This document shows, in pieces, positions 38,872-47,769 of a DNA stretch of 64,000 nt (positions are counted from its first letter, which is position 1; each line of letters begins with the position of its first letter). Position numbers and translations under genes: made by a program. The DNA comes from Formosa sp. Hel3_A1_48 (lineage in GTDB: Bacteria > Bacteroidota > Bacteroidia > Flavobacteriales > Flavobacteriaceae). The DNA is taken from positions 1,299,501 to 1,363,500 of the forward strand of contig NZ_CP017259.1 of NCBI RefSeq assembly GCF_001735715.1, in the 5' to 3' direction. The notes beneath the pieces were generated by a model. It was not told where the DNA came from and made no database searches. It saw only the letters and a program-made list of their open reading frames with translations.

Positions 38872-38989
38872 TAGTTATAATTTTTTTGGTTTGCTTGTTA
38901 TTTAATTAATAAAGATATTAAAATTATTTATAAAAATTAATAATTTACCAATAAATAGCCCTTAAAAAAATAAAAAGCATAATTTAAAA

Positions 38990-38997
38990 CAAATTTA
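38990..38997 (-). promoter_or_regulatory. Possible promoter -7 box of the TonB receptor
   Basis: The minus strand reads TAAATTTG, an exact TAnnTTTG match, about 119 bases before the ATG at 38871. The whole 237-base spacer is very A+T rich. The leader would be over 110 bases long, enough for post-transcriptional control, but no clear structure was recognised. Confidence 0.35.
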
Positions 38998-39108
38998 TAA
39001 ACCTGCTTTAGAGGCTTTTTTTTAACTATAAATCAGTTATTCTGGATTTAAGATAATCGTTTAAGAAACGCCGCATACGATGTAACCTAACGCTCCAAAT
39101 ACATTGGT

Positions 39109-40728
39109 TTAGTTGTTTGGTTCCGTATAATAGACTCGTAATTTCACTTTTTTCAACTCATCATTTGAGTTGCTTCCTTGAAGGATTACGCTTCTCGGGG
39201 AAAGTATTGTCCCCATCGGGATGGCTTCTACGTCTTCATCATATTGTTGAAGTTTTTTCATATCAGCTGCCCCTACATTCGAGCTGATTAAGAGCCCTAT
39301 TTTCACGTTAGTAGAGTCTTTTGCAACAATATTATCTAAGTGGCCTGTTAGGCGAACTTTGTATTTTTTGTATTCATTTCCATCATCGTCTGTTTCAGTA
39401 CCAAGGGGTACTAGATGAGAGAATTTTGAATCAGATGTAGCTGGATTTACAGATGAGTCCAAGAAGTAGTCAATAAGGGGGATATTGTTATTCAAGTCGT
39501 AGACAAAAACTCGGTTTGGAAACTCGGTTTGGCTGGCCGTTGAGGATTCATCCACATAAAATTCGATGTAGGCTTCATTAATGAGCCGCTTGATAACAGT
39601 TTCATCTTCAACTGTGTCTCTAAAGTCAGTGATAAAATCATCGAAATTATTACCTGCTTGGTCTTCTGAGAACAGTTCAATTACAGCCATTGAGCCTTGC
39701 CCGCCTTTTAAGTACAAAAGTTCATCGCCGTCTTGGGTATTAGCGTTCGCAATCTCTTGTTCAATATCGGTATTAAAGTCGTTTTCAAAAAGGTTAATAC
39801 GTGCACCACTGAAACTCATTTCATAAGTTCCTTGTCGCTCTGTTGTTTCGTCAGTTGTTGGTGAGGTACTTTGGTAGGTGTAATGAAGTTTTACGTCTGC
39901 GCCTGAAGAAGAAAAGTCCAATTGAATCAAGTGGCCTTTATCAGCGTTCAATGGCTCAACTTTAAAATAAAGTCCTCTAAAATAATCATAGAAGTTGTTG
40001 GCAGAACTTAGCTCATCGCCCTCTTCTTTTGCGAAAATTAAATCTTCCCAGAAATTTTCAGGTAAGCTACTGTGCTCAAGTTTGACCCTAAGGCTTGGTG
40101 CCAAGGTTGCAGTCGTTTCGCTTTCGCCCTCGCTGTTCAACGCTGTGAGCTTAATTTCTTCATTGCTGGGAAGAAAATAATTGGACTCATACAGCAATTG
40201 AGCTTCTAGCGCAGCCGGATTGAGTTGCTCAGAAGGCGAGAGGCTGCCGTCTGAATAGTAGCTTTGATTTTGATCTAAATCACTAGCAGGATCAAAATCG
40301 CGTATGAAAAAATCATTTTTATAAACCGATAAGCGCACAGCATCATCACCGTAAAGTGAATCTATGGTGTAAGTGGTATCATCAATTCTACGACTGGTAT
40401 AGGGTATCGTCAAAACAACAGAATCCAAAACGGGCTCATCCCCGAAGTTGACTATATAAGATTTTGGGGTTACCTGTGCTAAAATATGTGCTGTACTGCG
40501 TCCAAAAATAGGATCGACATGATAGCCTAATAGGTTTTTTGACAAGGTATTGGACTGAAACGGGGTAATGCGTTTGTTATAGGTTTTTACGGGGTATGTT
40601 TGCAGTTTTATTTCAATATTTGGGGTTCCAACAATTCCAGAGCCGATTTCAGAAAATTCTTTTTCACAAGCGTAGAAAAGAGAAAAAACCAAACCAAGGA
40701 TAAATAATTTTGAGAAATTACGTTTCAT
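39109..40728 (-). CDS. DUF4270 family lipoprotein
   Basis: A 539-residue lipoprotein (from MKRNFSKLFILG; ATG 40737 three codons earlier is equally possible). The signal ends with LFYAC, Cys21 being lipidated. The mature part matches the Bacteroidota DUF4270 family, with ITPFQSNTLSKNLLGYHVDPIFGRS near residue 55 and many beta-rich segments. Its function is not established; an outer-membrane or surface role is likely. It follows the GT5-like gene, an arrangement common in Flavobacteriaceae. Confidence 0.87.
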   Translation of the reverse strand: MKRNFSKLFILGLVFSLFYACEKEFSEIGSGIVGTPNIEIKLQTYPVKTYNKRITPFQSNTLSKNLLGYHVDPIFGRSTAHILAQVTPKSYIVNFGDEPVLDSVVLTIPYTSRRIDDTTYTIDSLYGDDAVRLSVYKNDFFIRDFDPASDLDQNQSYYSDGSLSPSEQLNPAALEAQLLYESNYFLPSNEEIKLTALNSEGESETTATLAPSLRVKLEHSSLPENFWEDLIFAKEEGDELSSANNFYDYFRGLYFKVEPLNADKGHLIQLDFSSSGADVKLHYTYQSTSPTTDETTERQGTYEMSFSGARINLFENDFNTDIEQEIANANTQDGDELLYLKGGQGSMAVIELFSEDQAGNNFDDFITDFRDTVEDETVIKRLINEAYIEFYVDESSTASQTEFPNRVFVYDLNNNIPLIDYFLDSSVNPATSDSKFSHLVPLGTETDDDGNEYKKYKVRLTGHLDNIVAKDSTNVKIGLLISSNVGAADMKKLQQYDEDVEAIPMGTILSPRSVILQGSNSNDELKKVKLRVYYTEPNN

Positions 40729-40753
40729 TTGTTTCATAAGAGATTATGTGGGC

Positions 40754-41563
40754 CTAACTTAAAATTTCATTTGTATAAAACTCAGTGTACGCTTCTGCAA
40801 ACTCTTCAGGATATTGATACTCCAAAACGGGCTTGTCGGAACTAGAAATGTAGTCTTCTAATTCTTCTGGCAATTCTTTGGAGCCCTTTATTAGACCATC
40901 GGAAAAGTCTATTGCAGTTTTCATGAGATTAACATAATTTGGCGTAGCTAAATTTTCAAGATGACCAGCTTCAATTTCGTCAAACTTAACTTTATTAATC
41001 AGCTCAGGGTTTAATGATTCATCAAAACTTTGCCCATATACAGAGGTAACTACTTTACTACCGTTGAATAAGGGCTCATCTTTATAATATTCTTTCAAGT
41101 ACAACGGCAATAATGATGCCATCCATCCGTGAACATGAATAACATCTGGCGCCCAATTGAGTTTTTTTACTGTTTCTATAACTCCTTTGGCAAAGAAAAT
41201 TGCACGTTCGTCGTTGTCTTCAAAAAGCTTTCCATCTTCGTCTGTAAGCGTAGCTTTCCTTTTGAAGTAGTCTTCGTTATCTATAAAATAAACTTGGATT
41301 CTTTCTTTTGGTATTGAGGCTACTTTGATGATCAAAGGCATATCTAAGTCATTGACCACTAGGTTTATCCCAGACAAGCGAATTACTTCGTGAAGTTGGT
41401 GGCGTCGTTCGTTGATGTTGCCATAACGTGGCATGAATATTCGTATTTGCCCGCCTTGTTTATTAACCATTTTGGGTGCTTCAAAGGACATGGAAGAAAT
41501 CTCTGTTTGTGGTAAATAGGGAATTACTTCGGATGACACGTACAATATTCTCTTATCTTTCAT
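40754..41563 (-). CDS. Glycogen/starch synthase-like protein, N-terminal GT5 domain only
   Basis: A 269-residue protein matching the N-terminal Rossmann half of GT5 glycogen synthases: RILYVSSEVIPYLPQTE, GGQIRIFMPRYGNINERRHQ and DVIHVHGWMASLLPLYLKE. The C-terminal half that holds the ADP-glucose-binding KxxGL-type site is absent, so it may bind sugar or act as a regulator rather than polymerise glucose. Start ATG 41563 is preferred over 41611 because a promoter box lies between. It is divergent from panC. Confidence 0.85.
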   Translation of the reverse strand: MKDKRILYVSSEVIPYLPQTEISSMSFEAPKMVNKQGGQIRIFMPRYGNINERRHQLHEVIRLSGINLVVNDLDMPLIIKVASIPKERIQVYFIDNEDYFKRKATLTDEDGKLFEDNDERAIFFAKGVIETVKKLNWAPDVIHVHGWMASLLPLYLKEYYKDEPLFNGSKVVTSVYGQSFDESLNPELINKVKFDEIEAGHLENLATPNYVNLMKTAIDFSDGLIKGSKELPEELEDYISSSDKPVLEYQYPEEFAEAYTEFYTNEILS

Positions 41564-41600
41564 AAAATCAACAGCTTTATTATTATCAACAAAAACGATG

Positions 41601-41608
41601 CAAAAATA
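41601..41608 (-). promoter_or_regulatory. Promoter -7 box of the GT5-like gene
   Basis: The minus strand reads TATTTTTG, an exact TAnnTTTG match 37 bases upstream of ATG 41563. It excludes the longer reading frame starting at 41611. Confidence 0.5.
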
Positions 41609-41639
41609 CAAAATTTTATGCAGATTAACGCTAATAGCT

Positions 41640-41647
41640 TAAGTTTG
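41640..41647 (+). promoter_or_regulatory. Promoter -7 box of panC
   Basis: TAAGTTTG, an exact TAnnTTTG match, ending 21 bases before ATG 41669. It lies inside the longer frame from 41618 and so supports the internal start. Confidence 0.5.
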
Positions 41648-41668
41648 CAAGCCGTTAATTTTATCAGC

Positions 41669-42520
41669 ATGAATGTTTTTACAACAAAACACGCGCTTCA
41701 AAAAGCAATATCAGCCGTAAGGGAGGTCAATTCTACTTTGGGTTTTGTGCCTACTATGGGGGCCTTACACGAAGGGCATTTGTCTTTGATTCAGACTGCT
41801 TTAGACGAAAACGAACTTGTTGTCGTTAGTATTTTTGTCAACCCCACACAATTTAATAATTCATCAGATTTAGAACACTACCCTAGAAGTTTGGCCTTAG
41901 ACAAGACCAAGCTAGAATCTCTAGGGTCCTCAAAGATTTTAATCTATGCCCCAGAAGTTGATGATGTTTATGGCGAAGCTATTTCTACATCTACTTTCGA
42001 TTTTGGAGGCTTAGAGGCACAAATGGAGGGGAAATTCCGACCGGGACATTTCGATGGTGTTGGAACTGTAGTGCATCAGCTGTTTAAAATTGTTTCGCCT
42101 GATTTCGCTTATTTTGGAGAGAAAGACTTTCAACAATTAGCAATTATAAATAAACTAGTAGAACTTACGGAATCACCAGTCCAAATAGTGGGCTGCCCAA
42201 TCGCCAGAGCAGAAAACGGCTTAGCCTTGAGTTCTAGAAATACACGACTCAGCCTTGAAGAACAAGGTCATGCCGCCAAAATATTTGCCATTTTAAAAGA
42301 AGTAAAACAAAAATTTGGCACAAAAAATGCCAATGAACTCAAAGAATGGGTCAATCATCAATTTGATAACGATGCTGTTTTATCATTAGAATATTTTGAA
42401 ATTTCTGATGAAATAACTTTAAAACCAATGCGCAATAAACAGCCCAATACAGTTTACCGTGCCTTCATTGCTGTGCACATCCGCGATGTTCGTTTGATTG
42501 ATAATATCGCATTAAATTAA
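41669..42520 (+). CDS. panC: Pantothenate synthetase
   Basis: A 283-residue enzyme joining pantoate and beta-alanine with ATP to form pantothenate. The HIGH-like motif is in [13 protein letters not shown] (about residues 28-40), with [29 protein letters not shown] and the SSRNTRLS loop. The start at 41669 ([10 protein letters not shown]) gives normal length and lies just after a promoter box; ATG 41618 would add 17 residues. It is followed 13 bases later by panD, which supplies beta-alanine. Confidence 0.96.
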   Translation: MNVFTTKHALQKAISAVREVNSTLGFVPTMGALHEGHLSLIQTALDENELVVVSIFVNPTQFNNSSDLEHYPRSLALDKTKLESLGSSKILIYAPEVDDVYGEAISTSTFDFGGLEAQMEGKFRPGHFDGVGTVVHQLFKIVSPDFAYFGEKDFQQLAIINKLVELTESPVQIVGCPIARAENGLALSSRNTRLSLEEQGHAAKIFAILKEVKQKFGTKNANELKEWVNHQFDNDAVLSLEYFEISDEITLKPMRNKQPNTVYRAFIAVHIRDVRLIDNIALN

Positions 42521-42533
42521 TTACCTTTGCACC

Positions 42534-42884
42534 ATGCTAATACACGTCGTTAAATCAAAAATACACCGCGTCAAAGTTACCGGCGCAGACCTTAACTACA
42601 TAGGCAGCATCACCATTGACGAAGATTTAATGGATGCCGCTAATATTGTGCAAGGGGAAAAAATTCAAGTTGTTAACAACAACAATGGAGAGCGCTTGGA
42701 AACATATGTTATACCTGGGCCAAGAAAATCAGGAGAAATTACGCTAAACGGCGCCGCAGCTCACAAGGTAAATATTGGCGATGTTTTGATTCTGATCACC
42801 TATGCTATGATGAGTATGGAGGAAGCCAAAATGCACAAACCGTATTTGGTTTTTCCAGATGAGGCTACAAACCTTTTAAAATAA
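42534..42884 (+). CDS. panD: Aspartate 1-decarboxylase
   Basis: A 116-residue pyruvoyl enzyme making beta-alanine from aspartate. The self-cleavage site Gly-Ser is in [14 protein letters not shown] (about residues 24-25), giving the pyruvoyl group on the new alpha chain. [21 protein letters not shown] is the active-site region. It is downstream of panC, so the two steps of pantothenate synthesis are co-expressed. Confidence 0.96.
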   Translation: MLIHVVKSKIHRVKVTGADLNYIGSITIDEDLMDAANIVQGEKIQVVNNNNGERLETYVIPGPRKSGEITLNGAAAHKVNIGDVLILITYAMMSMEEAKMHKPYLVFPDEATNLLK

Positions 42885-42886
42885 AC

Positions 42887-43867
42887 GTGTTGAATACCAC
42901 TCTTAAAAAGGGAATAAAAGTTGTGTTGCCACTTTTGTTGGGCGGTACACTAGTTTGGTATTCTCTGCAAAAAATAGCACTTAGTGTTCTAGCCGAATAC
43001 TTCAAAAATGCCAATTACTTTTGGATTGGTCTGGGGGTATTTTTTGGGATTTTAAGTCACCTTTCTAGAGCTTATCGTTGGAAATTTATGATCGAACCCA
43101 TGGGATATAGACTGCGGCTTCCCAACAGCACAATGGCTGTTTTTGCGACTTACCTTATTAATTATACCATCCCAAGAGCAGGAGAAATATCTCGTGCAAC
43201 AATTTTAGCTAATTACGAGGGCGTACCTTTTGAAAAGGGATTTGGCACCATAGTCGCTGAGCGCATCGCAGATTCGTTGGTTATGCTTCTCATTATAGGG
43301 ATTGCCTTTTTTTTAGAATTTGATGCCGTTTATGGGTTCTTATTTCAAGATTTTAATCCTAAAAACCAGTGGTGGATATTGGGGAGTTTAGTGATGGCCT
43401 CTTCCTTTATTTACGTACTTTTTAAGAAAAGTACTCACCCAATAATATTAAAACTAAAGACATTGTTTAAAGGGTTTTTAGAAGGCGCGTTAAGTGTTCT
43501 TAAAATGAAAAAAAAGTGGGCTTTTATAGCACATACTTTTTTTATTTGGGGGATGTATGTTTTGATGTTTTATGTTACATCACTATCAATTGAGGCAACG
43601 TCTGACCTCCCGCTGTCTGCTGTTCTAATTGGTTTTATTGCAGCAAGTTTTAGTATTGCCGCGACCAATGGAGGTATAGGTTCCTATCCCTTGGCTGTTT
43701 ATGCAGCGTTTACAATTTTTAATGTAGCCCAAGACCCAAGCCTCGCCTTTGGATGGATCATGTGGAGTTCACAAACAATCATGATAATTATTTTGGGGGG
43801 CTTATCGCTTATTTTACTGCCTGTTTACAACAAGCTTCACCCAAAACACTTAGGAAACAAACTTTAG
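42887..43867 (+). CDS. Lysylphosphatidylglycerol synthase-like/AglD family flippase
   Basis: A 326-residue membrane protein with about eight helices of the UPF0104/LPG_synthase_TM family. It contains the GEISRATILANYEGVPFEKGFGTIVAERIAD region in two halves (NYTIPRAGEISRA and GTIVAERIAD) and AATNGGIGSYPLAVYAAF, both typical. Members flip or modify lipids; no catalytic aminoacyl-transfer domain is present. It starts with GTG at 42887 (TTG follows), three bases after panD. The substrate is unknown. Confidence 0.8.
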   Translation: MLNTTLKKGIKVVLPLLLGGTLVWYSLQKIALSVLAEYFKNANYFWIGLGVFFGILSHLSRAYRWKFMIEPMGYRLRLPNSTMAVFATYLINYTIPRAGEISRATILANYEGVPFEKGFGTIVAERIADSLVMLLIIGIAFFLEFDAVYGFLFQDFNPKNQWWILGSLVMASSFIYVLFKKSTHPIILKLKTLFKGFLEGALSVLKMKKKWAFIAHTFFIWGMYVLMFYVTSLSIEATSDLPLSAVLIGFIAASFSIAATNGGIGSYPLAVYAAFTIFNVAQDPSLAFGWIMWSSQTIMIIILGGLSLILLPVYNKLHPKHLGNKL

Positions 43868-43928
43868 ATTAACTTCTTTTTTTTTAGTTAATTACTTAAC
43901 TTGTGGGTTCAAATTAATAATTAGTTCA

Positions 43929-45068
43929 ATGAAGCGCTTAACCTTATTTATTTTGTTTTGTACCGTTATTTTATCGGCTCAAACTCAATACGAGCTATTA
44001 GACACCCAAAGCTTAGGAGAACGTGAATTAAAAATTCAACTCCCCAGAAACTACGAGGAAAACACAGAGACTTTTTACCCACTTATTCTTACCCTTGATG
44101 GCGATTATCTTTTTGAAATTGTAGCTGGGAATGTCGATTATACGGCCTATTGGGACGACATGCCAGAGGCTATTGTTGTGGGGGTCAATCAGATTGAGAC
44201 GAGAGCTGACGATTTGTATGTTTCGGACAATACCTTTTTCCCGGTCAAATCTGGGGCTCAATTTTTTGAATTTATTGGTGATGAACTCATTACATTTTTG
44301 GAAGACAATTACAGAGTGAATGAGTTTAGGGTTGCTGTGGGTCATGGAGCTTCTGCTAATTTTATTCAGTTTTTTGCCTTCAAAAATAAGCCTATTTTCC
44401 AGGCTTATATTTCAATTAGCCCTAGCCTATCTCCATATATGTCTGATAACCTAACGGCCCTTTTTGGTGCGCTCAAATCGCCCTTGTTTTTTTATATGTC
44501 TACAGCTAGCGAAGATTTCAAAGCCAACAGAACAGAGGCACTTGAGCTAAACACCAAGTTAGAGGCAATAGAATCCGCGCAATTATATTATGCTTTTGAT
44601 AATTTTCAGGAAGCCAATCATTATGCATTAGCAAGCCGATCTATTCCGCAAGCTTTGGATCATATTTTTTTAGTCTACCAGCCGATTTCTAGAACAGAAT
44701 ACAAAAAACACATTCTACCCCTTGAAACCTCTCCTGTTGATTATTTGTTGGAAAAATACAACACAATTGAGAAGCTTTTTGGGATAGAAAAGCAAATATT
44801 GATGAATGATTTTCGCGCAATTTCAACAGCTATAGAAAAGAACAAATCCTTTGATTATTTCAAGGATCTAGCAAAATTAGCACGCGATGCCTATCCCGAA
44901 ACTTTACTGAGCAACTATTATATGGGCCGATTTTTTGAGGCCACGGGGAATATAAGAAAAGCCATAAAGGCCTATCAAGAAGCGTATATTTACCTAGAAA
45001 TTGACGGCATTACAAAAGATGATTTATTAAATCGGGCAGATCGTTTAAAAGCAGAATTCGGATATTAA
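43929..45068 (+). CDS. Secreted esterase-like alpha/beta hydrolase with C-terminal TPR
   Basis: A 379-residue protein with a signal peptide (MKRLTLFILFCTVILSAQ), an esterase D-like alpha/beta-hydrolase domain (about 25-265) and a TPR-like C-terminus (YYMGRFFEATGNIRKAIKAY near 345). The nucleophile elbow, normally GHSxxG, reads VGHGASANF, with Gly in the Ser position, so the classical triad is doubtful. It may bind rather than cut a ligand, or Ser two residues later may serve. It overlaps the radA start by one base. Confidence 0.8.
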   Translation: MKRLTLFILFCTVILSAQTQYELLDTQSLGERELKIQLPRNYEENTETFYPLILTLDGDYLFEIVAGNVDYTAYWDDMPEAIVVGVNQIETRADDLYVSDNTFFPVKSGAQFFEFIGDELITFLEDNYRVNEFRVAVGHGASANFIQFFAFKNKPIFQAYISISPSLSPYMSDNLTALFGALKSPLFFYMSTASEDFKANRTEALELNTKLEAIESAQLYYAFDNFQEANHYALASRSIPQALDHIFLVYQPISRTEYKKHILPLETSPVDYLLEKYNTIEKLFGIEKQILMNDFRAISTAIEKNKSFDYFKDLAKLARDAYPETLLSNYYMGRFFEATGNIRKAIKAYQEAYIYLEIDGITKDDLLNRADRLKAEFGY

Positions 45069-46426
45069 TGGCAAAACTTAAAACAACATTCTTTTGTCAG
45101 AGCTGTGGTGCACAATATGCCAAGTGGCAGGGGCAATGCACTTCCTGTAAGTCATGGAATACGATTGTTGAAGAACTGATCAAAAAGCCTGAAAAAGTTG
45201 CTTGGAAAACAAGCAGTAGTTCAGCCAAAGAACGGGTTTCTACCCCTCTAAAAATATCAGAAATTGACACGACTAAAACCCCTCGATTGGATACCACCGA
45301 TGCGGAACTCAACAGGGTTTTAGGGGGTGGTATTGTACCGGGATCACTTATTTTGTTGGGCGGTGAACCCGGGATTGGCAAAAGCACTCTGATGCTCCAA
45401 TTATCTTTAAAATTGCCCTACAAAACCCTGTATATTTCGGGTGAAGAAAGCCAAAAACAAATAAAACTTCGTGCAGAGCGCATTCACCCAAGTAGCGAAC
45501 AGTGTTATATTTTAACCGAAACGAAAACGCAATACATTTTCAAACAGATCGAGGATCTTGCTCCTGACATCCTTGTTATTGATTCTATTCAAACGCTTCA
45601 AAGCGATGTTTTGGAAGCATCGGCGGGGAGTGTTTCTCAAATTAAGCAGTGCACTTCAGAATTGATGAAGTTTGCTAAAGAGACAGCGACACCTGTCATT
45701 CTTATTGGGCATATTACTAAAGATGGCAGCATAGCAGGGCCTAAAATTTTGGAGCATATGGTAGACACTGTATTGCAGTTTGAAGGGGACCGCAATCATG
45801 TTTTCAGGATATTGCGCGCGCACAAAAATCGTTTTGGTTCCACTCATGAGCTGGGAATATATGAAATGCAAGGCACTGGCTTAAGAATCGTAGAAAATCC
45901 TTCAGAGATTTTAATTTCAAAAAAAGACACTGCTTTATCTGGTAATGCTATTGCTGTTACTTTGGAAGGGATGCGGCCATTGTTGGTAGAAGTTCAGGCC
46001 TTAGTGAGTTCTGCAGTCTATGGCACGCCACAACGCAGTGCTACAGGGTTCAATGCGAAGCGGCTCAATATGTTACTGGCTGTTCTTGAGAAACGCGCTG
46101 GCTTTCGCTTGGGGGCCAAGGATGTTTTTTTGAACATCACGGGCGGGATTAGTGTGGATGATCCTGCTATTGATTTGGCGGTAGTTGCAGCCATTTTATC
46201 ATCAAATAACGACGATGCCCTAAGCGATAATTTTTGTTTTGCAGCTGAGGTCGGTCTATCTGGAGAAATCCGTCCTGTGCAACGCGTTGAGCAGCGCATT
46301 ATGGAGGCCGAAAAACTTGGTTTTACGGCTATTTTCATTTCGAAGCACAATAAGTTGGGGCTTAAACCCAACAAAATAGAAGTCCACTTAATCTCTAAAA
46401 TTGAAGATCTGTTGCGCTTTATTTAA
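45068..46426 (+). CDS. radA: DNA repair protein RadA
   Basis: A 452-residue RecA-like protein that processes branched recombination intermediates and drives branch migration. The N-terminal zinc finger is CQSCGAQYAKWQGQCTSC (residues 10-27), the Walker A GEPGIGKST is near 101, the RadA-specific KNRFGS motif is near 258, and the Lon-protease-like domain makes up the C-terminus (NITGGISVDDPAIDLAV). All features are normal. It ends at a strong terminator. Confidence 0.97.
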   Translation: MAKLKTTFFCQSCGAQYAKWQGQCTSCKSWNTIVEELIKKPEKVAWKTSSSSAKERVSTPLKISEIDTTKTPRLDTTDAELNRVLGGGIVPGSLILLGGEPGIGKSTLMLQLSLKLPYKTLYISGEESQKQIKLRAERIHPSSEQCYILTETKTQYIFKQIEDLAPDILVIDSIQTLQSDVLEASAGSVSQIKQCTSELMKFAKETATPVILIGHITKDGSIAGPKILEHMVDTVLQFEGDRNHVFRILRAHKNRFGSTHELGIYEMQGTGLRIVENPSEILISKKDTALSGNAIAVTLEGMRPLLVEVQALVSSAVYGTPQRSATGFNAKRLNMLLAVLEKRAGFRLGAKDVFLNITGGISVDDPAIDLAVVAAILSSNNDDALSDNFCFAAEVGLSGEIRPVQRVEQRIMEAEKLGFTAIFISKHNKLGLKPNKIEVHLISKIEDLLRFI

Positions 46427-46437
46427 CTTATTAATAA

Positions 46438-46467
46438 AAAAAAGCCCTGATAATTCAGGGCTTTTTT
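46438..46467. terminator. Bidirectional terminator between radA and the bacilliredoxin gene
   Basis: AAAAAAGCCCTGA (46438-46450), loop TAAT, TCAGGGCTTTTTT (46455-46467): a perfect 13-base stem with A and T tracts, seven bases of it G/C-anchored. It serves both convergent genes. Confidence 0.92.
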
Positions 46468-46473
46468 ATTGCA

Positions 46474-46884
46474 TTAGCAATATTCGTTATAGGCGTTTGT
46501 CAAGTTTTCCGCAATGAGTTCTGCAGGCCTGCCTTCAATATGGTGGCGTTCAAGCATATGCACTAGTTCTCCATCTTTGAATAACGCCATACAAGGCGAA
46601 CTCGGTGGAAAGGGAATCATGTGTTCACGCGCCTTATCTACGGCCTTTTTATCAACACCTGCAAAGACGGTTACTGTTTGTGTTGGACGTTTATCGTTTT
46701 GCAAACTTTGAATTGCGCCAGGGCGCGCGTTGGCAGCTGCACATCCGCATACAGAATTAACCACAATAAGCGTGGTTCCTGATTTTGCCAAAGCAGCATC
46801 AACGGCTTCAGCACTATATAATTCTTCAAATCCTACCTGCGTAAGATGCTCACGCATTGGTTTTACTAACTCAGCTGGGTACAT
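46474..46884 (-). CDS. BrxA/BrxB family bacilliredoxin
   Basis: A 136-residue thioredoxin-fold protein of the YphP/YqiW family, in which the CGC motif (VNSVCGCAAANARPG, about residues 46-60) reduces bacillithiol-mixed disulfides in Firmicutes. PVPFPPSSPCMALF-like text (MIPFPPSSPCMAL) near residue 94 is the cis-Pro loop. Whether this organism makes bacillithiol or another thiol cannot be seen here. It is monocistronic, bounded by a terminator and a promoter box. Confidence 0.92.
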   Translation of the reverse strand: MYPAELVKPMREHLTQVGFEELYSAEAVDAALAKSGTTLIVVNSVCGCAAANARPGAIQSLQNDKRPTQTVTVFAGVDKKAVDKAREHMIPFPPSSPCMALFKDGELVHMLERHHIEGRPAELIAENLTNAYNEYC

Positions 46885-46908
46885 AGGGTTGTTTTTTCAA
46901 TTAAAGTA

Positions 46909-46916
46909 CAAAGATA
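46909..46916 (-). promoter_or_regulatory. Promoter -7 box of the bacilliredoxin gene
   Basis: The minus strand reads TATCTTTG, an exact TAnnTTTG match, 24 bases upstream of the ATG at 46884. Confidence 0.5.
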
Positions 46917-46994
46917 AACAATTGTGGTTCAAAACACAGGCCTCTTCTTGGTAATAAATGTTAAATTCAATTTAAAATAATAAACTTATTTCCG

Positions 46995-47002
46995 TAGGTT
47001 TG
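46995..47002 (+). promoter_or_regulatory. Promoter -7 box of the TerB-DnaJ gene
   Basis: TAGGTTTG, an exact TAnnTTTG match, 24 bases before the ATG at 47027. Confidence 0.5.
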
Positions 47003-47026
47003 GTGTTTAATTAGTGAACTATAACT

Positions 47027-47752
47027 ATGAGTTTTGCAAAGTGGATTGGGGCTTCTCTAGGCTGGTCTTTTGGAGGCCCTATTGGAGCAATTTTAGGTTT
47101 AGCATTAGGGAGTTTAATCGATAAATCTTCTGTAAAGACAAAGACATATTCCAGGCCCAATATGCGAACTCAATCCGGTGATTTTGAAGTGAGCTTACTT
47201 ATTTTGGCTTCTTTGGTGATCAAGGCCGACGGCAAACAGGACCAGAGAGAACTGGACTTTGTACGCCGCCAATTTGTACAAATGTATGGTAGGGACCGTG
47301 CAAATCACGCGTTTCGATTGTTTAAAGCGATAAATAAACAACCCAATATATCCTTGCGCCAAGTGTGTCTGCAGATTCAGCAAATGATGGATCATGCGTC
47401 GCGCTTACAGTTGTTACATTTTTTGTTTGGAATAGCGCAGTCCGATGGAGATGTGGCTTCAAGCGAAGTGATTATCATAGAGCGTATCGCCAATTACCTT
47501 CGGATAAGTCATAGAGATTTTGAAAGTATAAAAGCGATGTTTTACAGCTCAAAAACAAATGCGTATAAAATTTTGGAATTAGATAAAGACGCTAGCCCTA
47601 AAGATATCAAAAGTGCATACAGGCGAATGGTTAAAAAATTTCACCCAGACAAGGTACAACACTTAGGCAAAGAACATCAAAAGGGCGCTGAGGAAAAATT
47701 CAGAAAAGTACAAGAGGCTTACGAACAACTTCAGAAAGACCTCAAATTTTAG
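47027..47752 (+). CDS. TerB-like and J-domain co-chaperone (DjlA-like)
   Basis: A 241-residue protein with a Gly-rich hydrophobic N-terminus ([21 protein letters not shown], residues 8-28, given here in two parts: [10 protein letters not shown] and [11 protein letters not shown]) likely inserted in the membrane, a TerB-like helical domain (about 52-165, [20 protein letters not shown]) and a C-terminal J domain with the HPDK motif (about 205-208). The J domain should stimulate an Hsp70 (DnaK). The layout equals DjlA. It is convergent with the TonB receptor gene downstream. Confidence 0.9.
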   Translation: MSFAKWIGASLGWSFGGPIGAILGLALGSLIDKSSVKTKTYSRPNMRTQSGDFEVSLLILASLVIKADGKQDQRELDFVRRQFVQMYGRDRANHAFRLFKAINKQPNISLRQVCLQIQQMMDHASRLQLLHFLFGIAQSDGDVASSEVIIIERIANYLRISHRDFESIKAMFYSSKTNAYKILELDKDASPKDIKSAYRRMVKKFHPDKVQHLGKEHQKGAEEKFRKVQEAYEQLQKDLKF

Positions 47753-47769
47753 TGTGTTTTATTTTTGTT

